NCBI RefSeq assembly: GCF_003952185.1
Contig: NZ_RXFS01000006.1
Location: 1 to 64,000, forward strand
Source of the DNA: Variovorax sp. 679
GTDB lineage: Bacteria; Pseudomonadota; Gammaproteobacteria; Burkholderiales; Burkholderiaceae_C
Length of the DNA stretch: 64,000 nucleotides
Direction of reading: 5' to 3'
Shown here: one piece after another, positions 34,498 to 42,221 of the stretch
Numbering within the stretch: position 1 is the stretch's first letter
Layout of the letters: every line of letters begins with the position of its first letter
Notes under the pieces: model-generated
Told to the model about the DNA's origin: nothing
Seen by the model: the letters and a program-made list of their open reading frames with translations, nothing else
Database searches by the model: none
Program-made: the position numbers and the translations under genes

Positions 34498-36825
34498 ATG
34501 ACGAACCAGAACGCCCTGAAGCAGCCCGTGCCGCACGCGCATGGGCACTCCCATCCGCACCCGCATTCGCATGCGCACGAAGAGGGACACGGCCACGACC
34601 ATGCGCACGAGCAGCCGAAGGCCGAGGCCGCCGACGCGTGCTGCGGGTGCAGCAGCAGCCACGGCGCGATCCCGCTGGCGCCCGACCTTGGCGATGTGCC
34701 CAAGGGCGCCTTGCTCTTTCGCATTCCCACCATGGACTGCGCGACCGAAGAATCGGAAATCCGCCGCGCGCTCGAGCCCGTCGCGGGCGTCAAGGCCCTG
34801 CGCTTCCGGCTCGGCGAGCGCACCATGGCCATCACTACCGACGAAGGCGCGCTGCCCGAGGCGCTTGCCGCCATCCGCAAGGCCGGCTTCAAGCCTGAAC
34901 CCCTGGGCGACACCGCAGGCGCCCAAGCTGCCGCCGCACCCGCGCGCATCGCGGGCATGAGCACGGGCCTGGCCCGGCTGGTCGCCGCGCTGGTGCTGGC
35001 CATCGCGGCCGAGTCGATCTCCTTCATGGGGCTCGAGGGCAAGGGCTTCATGGCGGCCGGCATGCTGCTGGCGCTGGGCGCCATCGGCCTCGCGGGCCTC
35101 GACACCTACAAGAAGGGCTTTGCGGCGCTGGTGCGCGGGCGCCTGAACATCAACGCCCTGATGGCCGTGGCCGTCACCGGCGCCTTCATCATCGGCCAGT
35201 GGCCGGAGGCCGCGATGGTGATGGCGCTCTACGCGATCGCCGAGCTCATCGAAGCCCGCGCCGTGGACCGCGCGCGCAACGCCATCCAGAGCCTGCTGGC
35301 GCTCGCGCCCGAGCAGGCTGAAGTCAAGCAGGCCGACGGCAGCTGGAAGACCGTGATGGCCAACGCGGTCGAACTGGGCGCCGTCGCACGCATCCGCCCC
35401 GGCGAGCGCGTGCCGCTGGACGGCGTCGTCACCGAAGGCACCAGCGCCATCGACCAGGCGCCAGTCACGGGCGAGAGCATTCCGGTCGACAAGACCATCG
35501 GCGACCCGGTGTTCGCGGGCACCATCAACCAGACCGCCGCGCTGGAGTTCCGCGTGACGGCCGTGGCGTCCAACACCACGCTCGCGCGCATCATCCATGC
35601 GGTCGAGGAGGCCCAGGGCTCGCGCGCGCCCACGCAGCGTTTCGTCGACAAGTTCGCTTCCATCTACACGCCCACCGTGTTCGTGCTGGCACTGGCCATC
35701 GCAGTGTTCGCGCCGTTCTTCATGGACTGGACATGGATGCAGTCCATCTACAAGGCGCTGGTGTTGCTGGTCATCGCCTGCCCGTGTGCGCTGGTGATCT
35801 CCACGCCGGTCACGGTGGTGAGCGCGCTGGCCTCGGCCGCGCGGCGCGGCATTCTGATCAAGGGCGGCACGTACCTGGAGGAGGCGCGCAAGCTCAAGGC
35901 CGTCGCGCTCGACAAGACTGGCACCATCACCGAAGGCAAGCCGAAGCTGGTGGAGTCGTCGCTGATCGGCGATGCAAACAATGAAGCGGCCGTGTTTGCC
36001 GTTGCCGCCAGCATCGCGGGCCGCTCCGACCACCCCGTGTCGAAGGCCATCGCCGAAGGTCTGAAGGGCGGACAGGACGAAGTTGCCGACTTCACCGCGC
36101 TGCCCGGGCGCGGCGTGCAGGCCACGCACGCGGGGCAGTCCTATGTGCTGGGCAACCACCGCCTGATCGAGGAGCGTGGCCTGTGCACGCCGTCGCTCGA
36201 AGCCGAGCTCAAGCGCCATGAGGAAGCGGGCCGCACCGTCACGCTGCTGGCATCGGAAAAGGCCGTGCTCGCGCTGTTCGCGGTTGCCGACACCATCAAG
36301 GAGTCGTCGCAGGCGGCAGTGGCGGAACTGCGGGCGCTAGGCGTGGTGCCCGTGATGCTCACCGGCGACAACACCGCCACCGCCAGGACCATCGGCGCCC
36401 ACGCCGGCATCGAGGACGTGCGCGGCAACCTGCTGCCCGAGGAGAAGCTCGACGCCGTCAAGGCGATGCAGCAGCGCTATGGCGCCGCCGCGATGACCGG
36501 CGACGGCATCAACGACGCCCCCGCGCTCGCGCAGGCCGACATCGGCTTCGCGATGGGCGGCGCCGGCACCGACACCGCGATGGAAGCGGCCGACGTGGTC
36601 ATCATGAACGACGACCTGCGCCGCATTCCCGAAACCATCCGCCTGTCGCGCCGCGCGCATGCGGTGCTGTGGCAGAACATCACGCTGGCACTCGGTATCA
36701 AGGGCGTGTTCTTCGTGCTCGCCGTGTTCGGCAGCGCGACGATGTGGATGGCGGTGTTCGCCGACATGGGGGCCAGCCTGCTGGTGGTGGCGAACGGGTT
36801 GCGGTTGATGCGCGTGCCGAAGTGA
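34498..36825 (+). CDS. cadA: CadA-type heavy-metal P1B-ATPase (Cd/Zn/Pb export)
   Basis: A 775-residue metal-transporting P-type ATPase. The N-terminus has 12 His in residues 13-37 and Cys48-Cys49-x-Cys51, then a metal-binding domain with MDCATEE (79-85), whose C-x-x-E form is typical of Zn/Cd/Pb pumps. The membrane motif Cys428-Pro-Cys430, the phosphorylated Asp472 in DKTGT, the SDHPVSKAI His-Pro motif and GDGINDAPALAQAD complete the core. It exports divalent soft metals to the periplasm and is controlled by the divergent CadR. Confidence 0.95.
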   Translation: MTNQNALKQPVPHAHGHSHPHPHSHAHEEGHGHDHAHEQPKAEAADACCGCSSSHGAIPLAPDLGDVPKGALLFRIPTMDCATEESEIRRALEPVAGVKALRFRLGERTMAITTDEGALPEALAAIRKAGFKPEPLGDTAGAQAAAAPARIAGMSTGLARLVAALVLAIAAESISFMGLEGKGFMAAGMLLALGAIGLAGLDTYKKGFAALVRGRLNINALMAVAVTGAFIIGQWPEAAMVMALYAIAELIEARAVDRARNAIQSLLALAPEQAEVKQADGSWKTVMANAVELGAVARIRPGERVPLDGVVTEGTSAIDQAPVTGESIPVDKTIGDPVFAGTINQTAALEFRVTAVASNTTLARIIHAVEEAQGSRAPTQRFVDKFASIYTPTVFVLALAIAVFAPFFMDWTWMQSIYKALVLLVIACPCALVISTPVTVVSALASAARRGILIKGGTYLEEARKLKAVALDKTGTITEGKPKLVESSLIGDANNEAAVFAVAASIAGRSDHPVSKAIAEGLKGGQDEVADFTALPGRGVQATHAGQSYVLGNHRLIEERGLCTPSLEAELKRHEEAGRTVTLLASEKAVLALFAVADTIKESSQAAVAELRALGVVPVMLTGDNTATARTIGAHAGIEDVRGNLLPEEKLDAVKAMQQRYGAAAMTGDGINDAPALAQADIGFAMGGAGTDTAMEAADVVIMNDDLRRIPETIRLSRRAHAVLWQNITLALGIKGVFFVLAVFGSATMWMAVFADMGASLLVVANGLRLMRVPK

Positions 36826-36829
36826 GTTG

Positions 36830-37063
36830 CTAGCCGTTGTTGCTGCCGGGCTTTGCGGCGGTGGCCTCGAGGACGGAGGCAATGCGTTCGAGGTTGGCGT
36901 TCAGTCGCTTCGTCTCGGCGATATGCGCTGTCATGTAGTTGCGCATTTCGTCGAAGTACTGCGACTGCTTCATGCCGCCGGTGCGGCGCACGAGGTAGAG
37001 CCAAACGGCAATGAGGAGCAGCATCGGCGCCCAGCCGATCGCGATATTGAGAAGTGTCTGCAT
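36830..37063 (-). CDS. Small single-span membrane protein, 77 aa
   Basis: A 77-residue protein. One N-terminal membrane helix (WAPMLLLIAVWLYLVRR) is followed by a basic/polar cytoplasmic helix (MKQSQYFDEMRNYMTAHIAE). The ATG at 37063 has a strong AAGGAGGGAC immediately upstream. The helix and following RRTGG recall the second membrane segment of FtsH, but no other FtsH part exists. The function is unknown. It ends 4 bases from the convergent ATPase stop. Confidence 0.7.
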   Translation of the reverse strand: MQTLLNIAIGWAPMLLLIAVWLYLVRRTGGMKQSQYFDEMRNYMTAHIAETKRLNANLERIASVLEATAAKPGSNNG

Positions 37064-37161
37064 GTCCCTCCTTGGGTATGTAGCTTGGCGAATGAGACCT
37101 CTGCGCGCGGCGGGCATGCCCGCCACTGGCGGAGGTTAGCGCATCGCGATGTGCCGTTGTT

Positions 37162-37734
37162 TCACCAGCGTGCAGCCCATTTCTCCAGCGGCACGCGCGC
37201 CGCATTGCACACATAGCTCACCGAGTGATACCAGCCCGCGAGCATCATCAGCTCGATCAGCTGGGCGTGGCTCCAGTGTGCGTTCAGTGCCTCCCAAAGG
37301 GTGTCGTCCACGTCGCCGGTGTCGTGGAGCTGGTCGACCATCGACACCAGCAGCCGGTCACGCGGTGCGAGCAGGGCGAGGTCGCCGTCCGCTGATGCCG
37401 TCACGCGCCGCTCCGTCTCGCCCAGGCCGGCTGCGTCGGCGAAGGCGGTCCAGTGCACGCCCCATTCGTATTCGGCGCCGCAGCGGGCGCAGACGCGCAG
37501 GATCACGATCTCGCGTTCGCGCAGGTTGATGCTCGCCTTGCGGCCCAGCAGGTGGCGGCCCAGGCCGAGCGTGGCCTCGGCCAGCCCCGGGTTCACCGCC
37601 ATCACGCGGAACAGGGCCAGCATTTCGGGCGCCTGCGGTGGCGTCATGCGCTGGAGCAGTCCGCCGATGGGCTCGGGGTAGGGGGCTTCGAGCGGGGGGA
37701 TTCGCGGCGTGCGGGTCGGGGTTGCGTCGATCAA
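37162..37734 (-). CDS. Carboxymuconolactone decarboxylase / AhpD-like protein
   Basis: A 190-residue AhpD-like fold protein. The redox/catalytic motif is Cys82-Ala-Arg-Cys85 with Glu90 and His94 (VCARCGAEYEWGVH), the arrangement of alkylhydroperoxidase-type CMD proteins rather than true decarboxylases. A reductive defence role against peroxides or electrophiles is plausible. The start is TTG 37734, supported by an AAGGAG 6 bases upstream. It is divergent from an HxlR regulator, and the gap contains two strong operators. Confidence 0.85.
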   Translation of the reverse strand: MIDATPTRTPRIPPLEAPYPEPIGGLLQRMTPPQAPEMLALFRVMAVNPGLAEATLGLGRHLLGRKASINLREREIVILRVCARCGAEYEWGVHWTAFADAAGLGETERRVTASADGDLALLAPRDRLLVSMVDQLHDTGDVDDTLWEALNAHWSHAQLIELMMLAGWYHSVSYVCNAARVPLEKWAARW

Positions 37735-37776
37735 GGGATGCTCCTTCGATGAAAGGCTTGAAACCTGGGGACTGAA

Positions 37777-37832
37777 ATCGCTACGGAAAGCGTAGCGATC
37801 GAACGGAGTCTATCGCTACGAAATGCGTAGCG
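37777..37832. promoter_or_regulatory. Twin HxlR operators (two near-identical dyads)
   Basis: Dyad 1 is ATCGCTACG-N5-CGTAGCGAT (37777-37799). Dyad 2 is CGCTACG-N5-CGTAGCG (37814-37832). Arms are perfect, spacers differ only slightly, and centres are 35 bases apart. They fill the gap between the divergent CMD (start 37734) and HxlR (start 37875) genes and should bind the HxlR dimer to control both. Confidence 0.75.
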
Positions 37833-37874
37833 CAAGCGCGTACACTCGGCCATCGATCACCCGAGAGACAACGC

Positions 37875-38192
37875 ATGGAAGAAGCACAACCCACTGCATC
37901 GCGCCGACCCATCATGCGGCTGCTGGAGCAGCTCGGCCGCAAGGGCACGCTGCGCATCGTCTGGGAGCTGCGCGACGGCATGCCGCAGAGCTTCAGGGCG
38001 CTGCGCGTGAGCACGGACGACATGTCGCCCTCGGTGTTGAACGACCGGCTCAAGGAGCTGCGCGCGGCCGGCGTGGTCGAGCTCGGCGACGCGGGCTATG
38101 CGCTCACCGAGTCGGGCGGCGAGCTGGTCAAGCGCCTCACGCCTCTGAACCAGTGGGCGAACCGCTGGCTCGGTGACGCTGCTTCAAACTAA
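37875..38192 (+). CDS. HxlR-family winged-helix regulator
   Basis: A 105-residue HxlR-type regulator. The core LLEQLGRKGTLRIVWELRDG, then FRALRVSTDDMSPSVLNDRL and KELRAAGVVEL is the standard winged helix. It lacks the conserved N-terminal Cys of redox-sensing HxlR proteins such as HypR, so its signal is unclear. It is divergent from the AhpD-like gene, with twin operators between, suggesting joint control of that gene and itself. Confidence 0.9.
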   Translation: MEEAQPTASRRPIMRLLEQLGRKGTLRIVWELRDGMPQSFRALRVSTDDMSPSVLNDRLKELRAAGVVELGDAGYALTESGGELVKRLTPLNQWANRWLGDAASN

Positions 38193-38226
38193 CATCGGCC
38201 GCATTTCCTCTCCGACCCGTTGCCAG

Positions 38227-39480
38227 ATGTCCGTCACTTCGCTCCTGCTGCAGCTCATCGTGATCCTCGCGACCGCGCGCCTGTGTGGATGGGTGCTGCG
38301 GCATGTGGGCCAGCCCGGCGTGGTCGGCGAGATGGCGGCGGGGCTGATGCTCGGGCCGGTCGTGATGGGCGCTCTGTTTCCCTCGCTGCATGCGCAGCTC
38401 TTCTCGAAGGAGTCGCTGCAGGGGCTCTCTTCGCTCTCGACGCTGGGGCTGGTGCTGTTCATGTTCGTGGTCGGCCTGGAACTCCGGGCCTCGCAGGGCG
38501 TGCGCGAGCAGCTTCGCTCGGCGGGCTACGTGGGTGTGCTGAGCGTGGTCGTGCCGATGGCGCTGGGCATCGCCATTGCGCCGGCGCTGCATCCCACGCT
38601 GGCGCCGGCAGGCGTCGGCTTCTGGCCCTTCGCGCTGTTCATCGCGGCGGCGCTGTCGATCACGGCCTTTCCCGTGATGGCGCGCATCCTGAAGGACCGA
38701 GGCATGACGCGCACGCCCTTCGGACAGCTGTCGCTGGGTGCGGCGGCCGTGGTCGATGTGTTCGCCTGGATCCTCCTGGCCTTCGTGGTCGCGCTGGTCG
38801 GTGCGGGCGAGGGCTACCAGGGCCTGCTGAAGACCACGCTGGGCATGGCGGTGGTGCTGCTGGCGCTGTTCTTCGGGCTCAAGCCGGCCTTCGCACGGCT
38901 GCTGCGCGCCAAGGCGCCCGAAGGCGAGCCCACGACCACCGTGATGGCGGCGCTGATGCTCGGCCTGCTGGCAACGGCGCTGGTCACCGAGTGGCTGCAC
39001 CTGCACGCGGTGTTCGGCGCCTTCCTGTTCGGCGCCTGCCTGCCGCGCGACGACCGGCTGCTGAAGTCGCTCACGGAGCGCATCGAGCCGATTTCCATCG
39101 TCGTGCTGATGCCGCTCTTCTTCGCGCTGGCGGGGCTGGGCACCACCGCCAATGCCTTCTCGGGCGCCAGCCTTGGTGCAATGCTGTTGATCGTGGGCGT
39201 CGCCACCGTGGGCAAGATCGCCGGCGGCGCGGTCGGCGCGCGCATGGCGGGCTACGGCTGGCGCGACAGCCTGGCCACCGGCTCGCTCATGAATGCGCGC
39301 GGGCTGATGGAGCTCATCGTCATGAAGATCGGCCTCGACGCAGGACTGATCGGCCCCGAGCTGTTCACGATGCTGCTGGTGATGGCGCTCGTGACCACGG
39401 CCATGACGGGGCCGCTGATCAATCTCTTCATCGGCCGCAAGGCGGTAGTCGCGGCCGACGCCGCGCACGCCAAGCCCTAG
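38227..39480 (+). CDS. CPA2-family cation/proton antiporter
   Basis: A 417-residue Na+(K+)/H+ antiporter-like membrane protein with 12-13 helices. Typical CPA2 segments are GQPGVVGEMAAGLMLGP in helix 2 and LGAAAVVDVFAWILLAFVVA around the conserved Asp. There is no cytoplasmic TrkA-N (RCK) domain, so it is the short form. ATG 38227 is used because the upstream frame overlaps the HxlR gene. Its TAG shares bases with the stop of the convergent kinase gene (CTAG at 39477-39480). Confidence 0.88.
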   Translation: MSVTSLLLQLIVILATARLCGWVLRHVGQPGVVGEMAAGLMLGPVVMGALFPSLHAQLFSKESLQGLSSLSTLGLVLFMFVVGLELRASQGVREQLRSAGYVGVLSVVVPMALGIAIAPALHPTLAPAGVGFWPFALFIAAALSITAFPVMARILKDRGMTRTPFGQLSLGAAAVVDVFAWILLAFVVALVGAGEGYQGLLKTTLGMAVVLLALFFGLKPAFARLLRAKAPEGEPTTTVMAALMLGLLATALVTEWLHLHAVFGAFLFGACLPRDDRLLKSLTERIEPISIVVLMPLFFALAGLGTTANAFSGASLGAMLLIVGVATVGKIAGGAVGARMAGYGWRDSLATGSLMNARGLMELIVMKIGLDAGLIGPELFTMLLVMALVTTAMTGPLINLFIGRKAVVAADAAHAKP

Positions 39481-40811
39481 CCGCCGTTGTTGCTGTTGCG
39501 CACGGTGAAGCCGATGCGTGTCTCGCCGCCGTGGCTGGCCGCGAACACACGCCCGCCGTGCATGCGCGCGATGGCTTCCACGATGGACAAACCCAGGCCG
39601 TGGTGCCGGGTCGAGCCGTCGCGGGCCTGCGCCGCGCGGTAGAAACGCTCGAACAGGCGGGGCAGGGCGGCAGGGTCGATCGGCGCGCCACGGTTGACGA
39701 CCGCGACGGTGAACTCTTCGCTGTTTTCCTCTCCGATCTCGATGCGAATAGTCGAAGCCGGCTCGGCGAAGCGGATCGCGTTGCCCAGCAGGTTGAAGAG
39801 CGCACGCCGGACCAGTGCCGCATCGACGTCGGCCATGGCGTCGCCGCGCACCTCGGCGCGCAGGCCGGCTTCTTCCAGCATCGCGTCGTAGAAGTCGATC
39901 ACGTCGGCGGCCTGCGCCGCCAGGCTGGTCACCGCCCGCTTACGCATCGGCGCGCCGCGCTCGGCCTGCGAGAGAAACAGCATGTCGGTGACGATGCCCG
40001 AGAGCCGCCCGACCTCTTCGAGATTGGACGCGAGCACGGTCTGCAGCTCCTCGTTGCTGCGCGGCCGCGTGAGCGCGAGTTCGGTGGAGCCGATCAGGTT
40101 GGCCAGCGGCGTGCGCAGCTCGTGCGCCACGTCGGCGTTGAAGGATTCGAGCTGCACGTAGGCGCGCTGCACGCGCAGCAGCAGCGCGTTGAACTGTGTG
40201 ATCCAGGGGCGAAGCTCTTCCGCGAAGGCCGCGGCGTCGATGGGCTGGTTGGCCTTGTCGGGCGCCATGGCCGCTGTGCGCTCGGTGAGCGTCTTCAGCG
40301 GTTTCAGGCCCCGCCTTACCAGCCACATGCCCGTGAGCGACACCAGCGCCGTGCCCAGCACCACGGCACCCAGCAGCGTCCAGGCCAGCCGGCGCAGCAG
40401 CTGCATCTCCTGCGCGGTGTTCACGCCGATGCGCACCGAGAGCTGCGTGGTGGCGCCGGCCTGCGTCCAGGGTATTTCCACGTCGCGCAGCATCCAGCGG
40501 CCGCCCTCGGCGGGCCTCGATTCGAAGAGCTGCCTGCCGCCGGCCGAGATCGACAGCCTCACGTCGTCCTGCATGGAGAAGAAGTCTTCGAGCTTGTGCC
40601 GCAGGAAGGCGAGGTCACCGCCTTTCTCGGCCTCGGTCAGCAGGTGCTGCACGAGCACTGCCTTGTGGTCGAGCTCTTCCTCCTGCTTCTGCCCGAAGTT
40701 CCAGGCCGTGACGAGGTAGATGGCGAAGCAGATCACGCTGAGCCCGAACAGGGTCTGCGCGGCGAACCAGAGCGATAGTCGGCTTTGGAGGGATTGGGGC
40801 CGGGGGCTCAT
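39477..40811 (-). CDS. czcS: Heavy-metal sensor histidine kinase (CzcS/CusS-like)
   Basis: A 444-residue membrane sensor kinase. Membrane helices near residues 12-37 and 160-180 bracket a periplasmic domain of about 120 residues. A HAMP region follows, then the phospho-acceptor His in FNADVAHELRTPLANLIGST, the N box (NLLGNAIRFAE) and G box (HHGLGLSIVEAIARMHGG). Start 40811 is the best ATG, though there is no clear RBS. It sits after the response regulator, and the pair is divergent from czcICBAD, so zinc/cadmium/cobalt sensing is likely. Specificity is inferred from position. Confidence 0.88.
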   Translation of the reverse strand: MSPRPQSLQSRLSLWFAAQTLFGLSVICFAIYLVTAWNFGQKQEEELDHKAVLVQHLLTEAEKGGDLAFLRHKLEDFFSMQDDVRLSISAGGRQLFESRPAEGGRWMLRDVEIPWTQAGATTQLSVRIGVNTAQEMQLLRRLAWTLLGAVVLGTALVSLTGMWLVRRGLKPLKTLTERTAAMAPDKANQPIDAAAFAEELRPWITQFNALLLRVQRAYVQLESFNADVAHELRTPLANLIGSTELALTRPRSNEELQTVLASNLEEVGRLSGIVTDMLFLSQAERGAPMRKRAVTSLAAQAADVIDFYDAMLEEAGLRAEVRGDAMADVDAALVRRALFNLLGNAIRFAEPASTIRIEIGEENSEEFTVAVVNRGAPIDPAALPRLFERFYRAAQARDGSTRHHGLGLSIVEAIARMHGGRVFAASHGGETRIGFTVRNSNNGG

Positions 40812-40908
40812 TCGTGGAATGCCGCGGAACCGGCTTTGCCGGGCTGCGCGCATCGCCCCCGGCGAGGAGGAAGGAGGCCACACGAAGCGGGCAAGCCTGG
40901 AGGACAGC

Positions 40909-41586
40909 TCATGACCAGGAGCGGTCTTCCAGCACGTAGCCCATGCCGCGCACCGTGTGCAGCAGCTTCACCTCGAACGGGTCGTCGAGCTTGCTGCGCA
41001 GGCGACGGATGGCCACTTCCACCACGTTGGTGTCGCTGTCGAAGTTCATGTCCCACACCTGCTCGGCGAGCGTGGTGCGCGAGAGGATCTGCCCGCGCCG
41101 GCGCAGCAGCACCAGCAGCAGCGTGAATTCCTTGGCCGTCAGGTCAAGCCGCGTGCGGTTGCGGATGCACTTGCGGCTGACGAGGTCGACCTCCAGGTCG
41201 GCCAGCCGCAGCACGGTGGATTCCTGCGGCTTGCCCCGGCGCAGCAGCGCCTGCACGCGCGCCAGCAGCTCGGAGAAGGAGAAGGGCTTGACGAGGTAAT
41301 CGTCGGCGCCCTGCTGCAGGCCCTGCACGCGGTCTTCGACCTTGTCGCGCGCCGTGAGCACCAGCACAGGCACGTTCTTGGTGCGTCGGATGGCCTGCAG
41401 CACGGCGAAGCCGTCGATGCCGGGGAGCATCACGTCGAGCAGGATCAATGCGTAATCGCCCTCCGTGGCGAGGTACTTGCCTTCGATGCCGTCGCGGGCG
41501 ATGTCCACGACGTAACCGTTCTCCTCCAGGCCTTTTTTGAGGTAGTCGCCCAGCTTGGGCTCGTCTTCGATGACAAGGATTCGCAT
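40909..41586 (-). CDS. czcR: Heavy-metal response regulator, OmpR family (CzcR/CusR-like)
   Basis: A 225-residue response regulator. The receiver domain has the acidic pair (VIEDEPKLG), the phospho-acceptor Asp in [13 protein letters not shown], and Lys in [16 protein letters not shown]. The OmpR-type winged helix follows, with [20 protein letters not shown] and [19 protein letters not shown]. The last motif is characteristic of the heavy-metal (CusR/CzcR/CopR) branch. It is divergent from czcI, and a dyad in the gap suits it. Confidence 0.92.
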   Translation of the reverse strand: MRILVIEDEPKLGDYLKKGLEENGYVVDIARDGIEGKYLATEGDYALILLDVMLPGIDGFAVLQAIRRTKNVPVLVLTARDKVEDRVQGLQQGADDYLVKPFSFSELLARVQALLRRGKPQESTVLRLADLEVDLVSRKCIRNRTRLDLTAKEFTLLLVLLRRRGQILSRTTLAEQVWDMNFDSDTNVVEVAIRRLRSKLDDPFEVKLLHTVRGMGYVLEDRSWS

Positions 41587-41620
41587 TGCCAGATGGTAGC
41601 GAAGCACTTTCCATACGCGG

Positions 41621-41646
41621 GTTACGTTTTGGTAATCCTATTGACG
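41621..41646 (+). promoter_or_regulatory. Candidate response-regulator box and czc promoter
   Basis: TTAC-N6-GTAA (41622-41635) resembles boxes bound by heavy-metal OmpR-type regulators. It lies 5 bases before a TTGACG -35-like hexamer (41641-41646), about 100 bases upstream of czcI and 35 bases from the regulator's own start. The -10 element is not clear. Confidence 0.45.
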
Positions 41647-41747
41647 GACAAAGCCCCGCCCGGGTGTCATACAGTGCGCCGGGCCTGCAGTTCGCAGGGC
41701 CATTGCCGGAAAGCCCGGCACACACCGTCGATATACTTTTTGCCTCC

Positions 41748-42122
41748 ATGCGCCGCTGGTTCCTCATCTTCATGCTCGTCCTGCTGCCGTTCCAGTTCAG
41801 CTGGGCGTCGGCATCGGCGTATTGCCAGCATGAGCGAGACAGCCGGCCCGATCACTGGGGCCACCACGAAAGCGAAACCCGCGGCACCGACCGCAGCCAC
41901 AGCGGCGAGGGCGCGCAGAAGAACTCCAGCACCCAGCCCAACGCCGTGGTCGGCGACTGCGCGGTCTGCCATTTCGGCCACGCCCAGCACGCCGATGCGC
42001 TGAGCGAGCCGGTGGAGTCCGTGGCGCGTGCGGCCCAGCCGTTGCGCGCGACGCCCGACGAGCGTTTCGCCTCGCATGTCTCCGACGTTCCGGTCCGTCC
42101 CGACTGGTCTCTCGCCTCCTGA
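41748..42122 (+). CDS. czcI: CzcI-like periplasmic cation-efflux accessory protein
   Basis: A 124-residue secreted protein. The signal peptide MRRWFLIFMLVLLPFQFSWA is followed by a His-rich segment (YCQHERDSRPDHWGHHESET) and CAVCHFGHAQHAD, a likely metal-binding Cys/His cluster. Size, composition and position before czcC match CzcI, a modulator of czc induction. The open frame extends to 41586 but overlaps the promoter region; ATG 41748 directly precedes the signal peptide. Confidence 0.82.
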   Translation: MRRWFLIFMLVLLPFQFSWASASAYCQHERDSRPDHWGHHESETRGTDRSHSGEGAQKNSSTQPNAVVGDCAVCHFGHAQHADALSEPVESVARAAQPLRATPDERFASHVSDVPVRPDWSLAS

Positions 42123-42221
42123 TTCGGCGAGAGAACACAACCCCTTCCTGATACCCACCATCAGCTAGCCGAGCTCTCGCCGAATTCGTCCGTCCGTTGT
42201 TTTGCAACCCAGGAGAATTCG

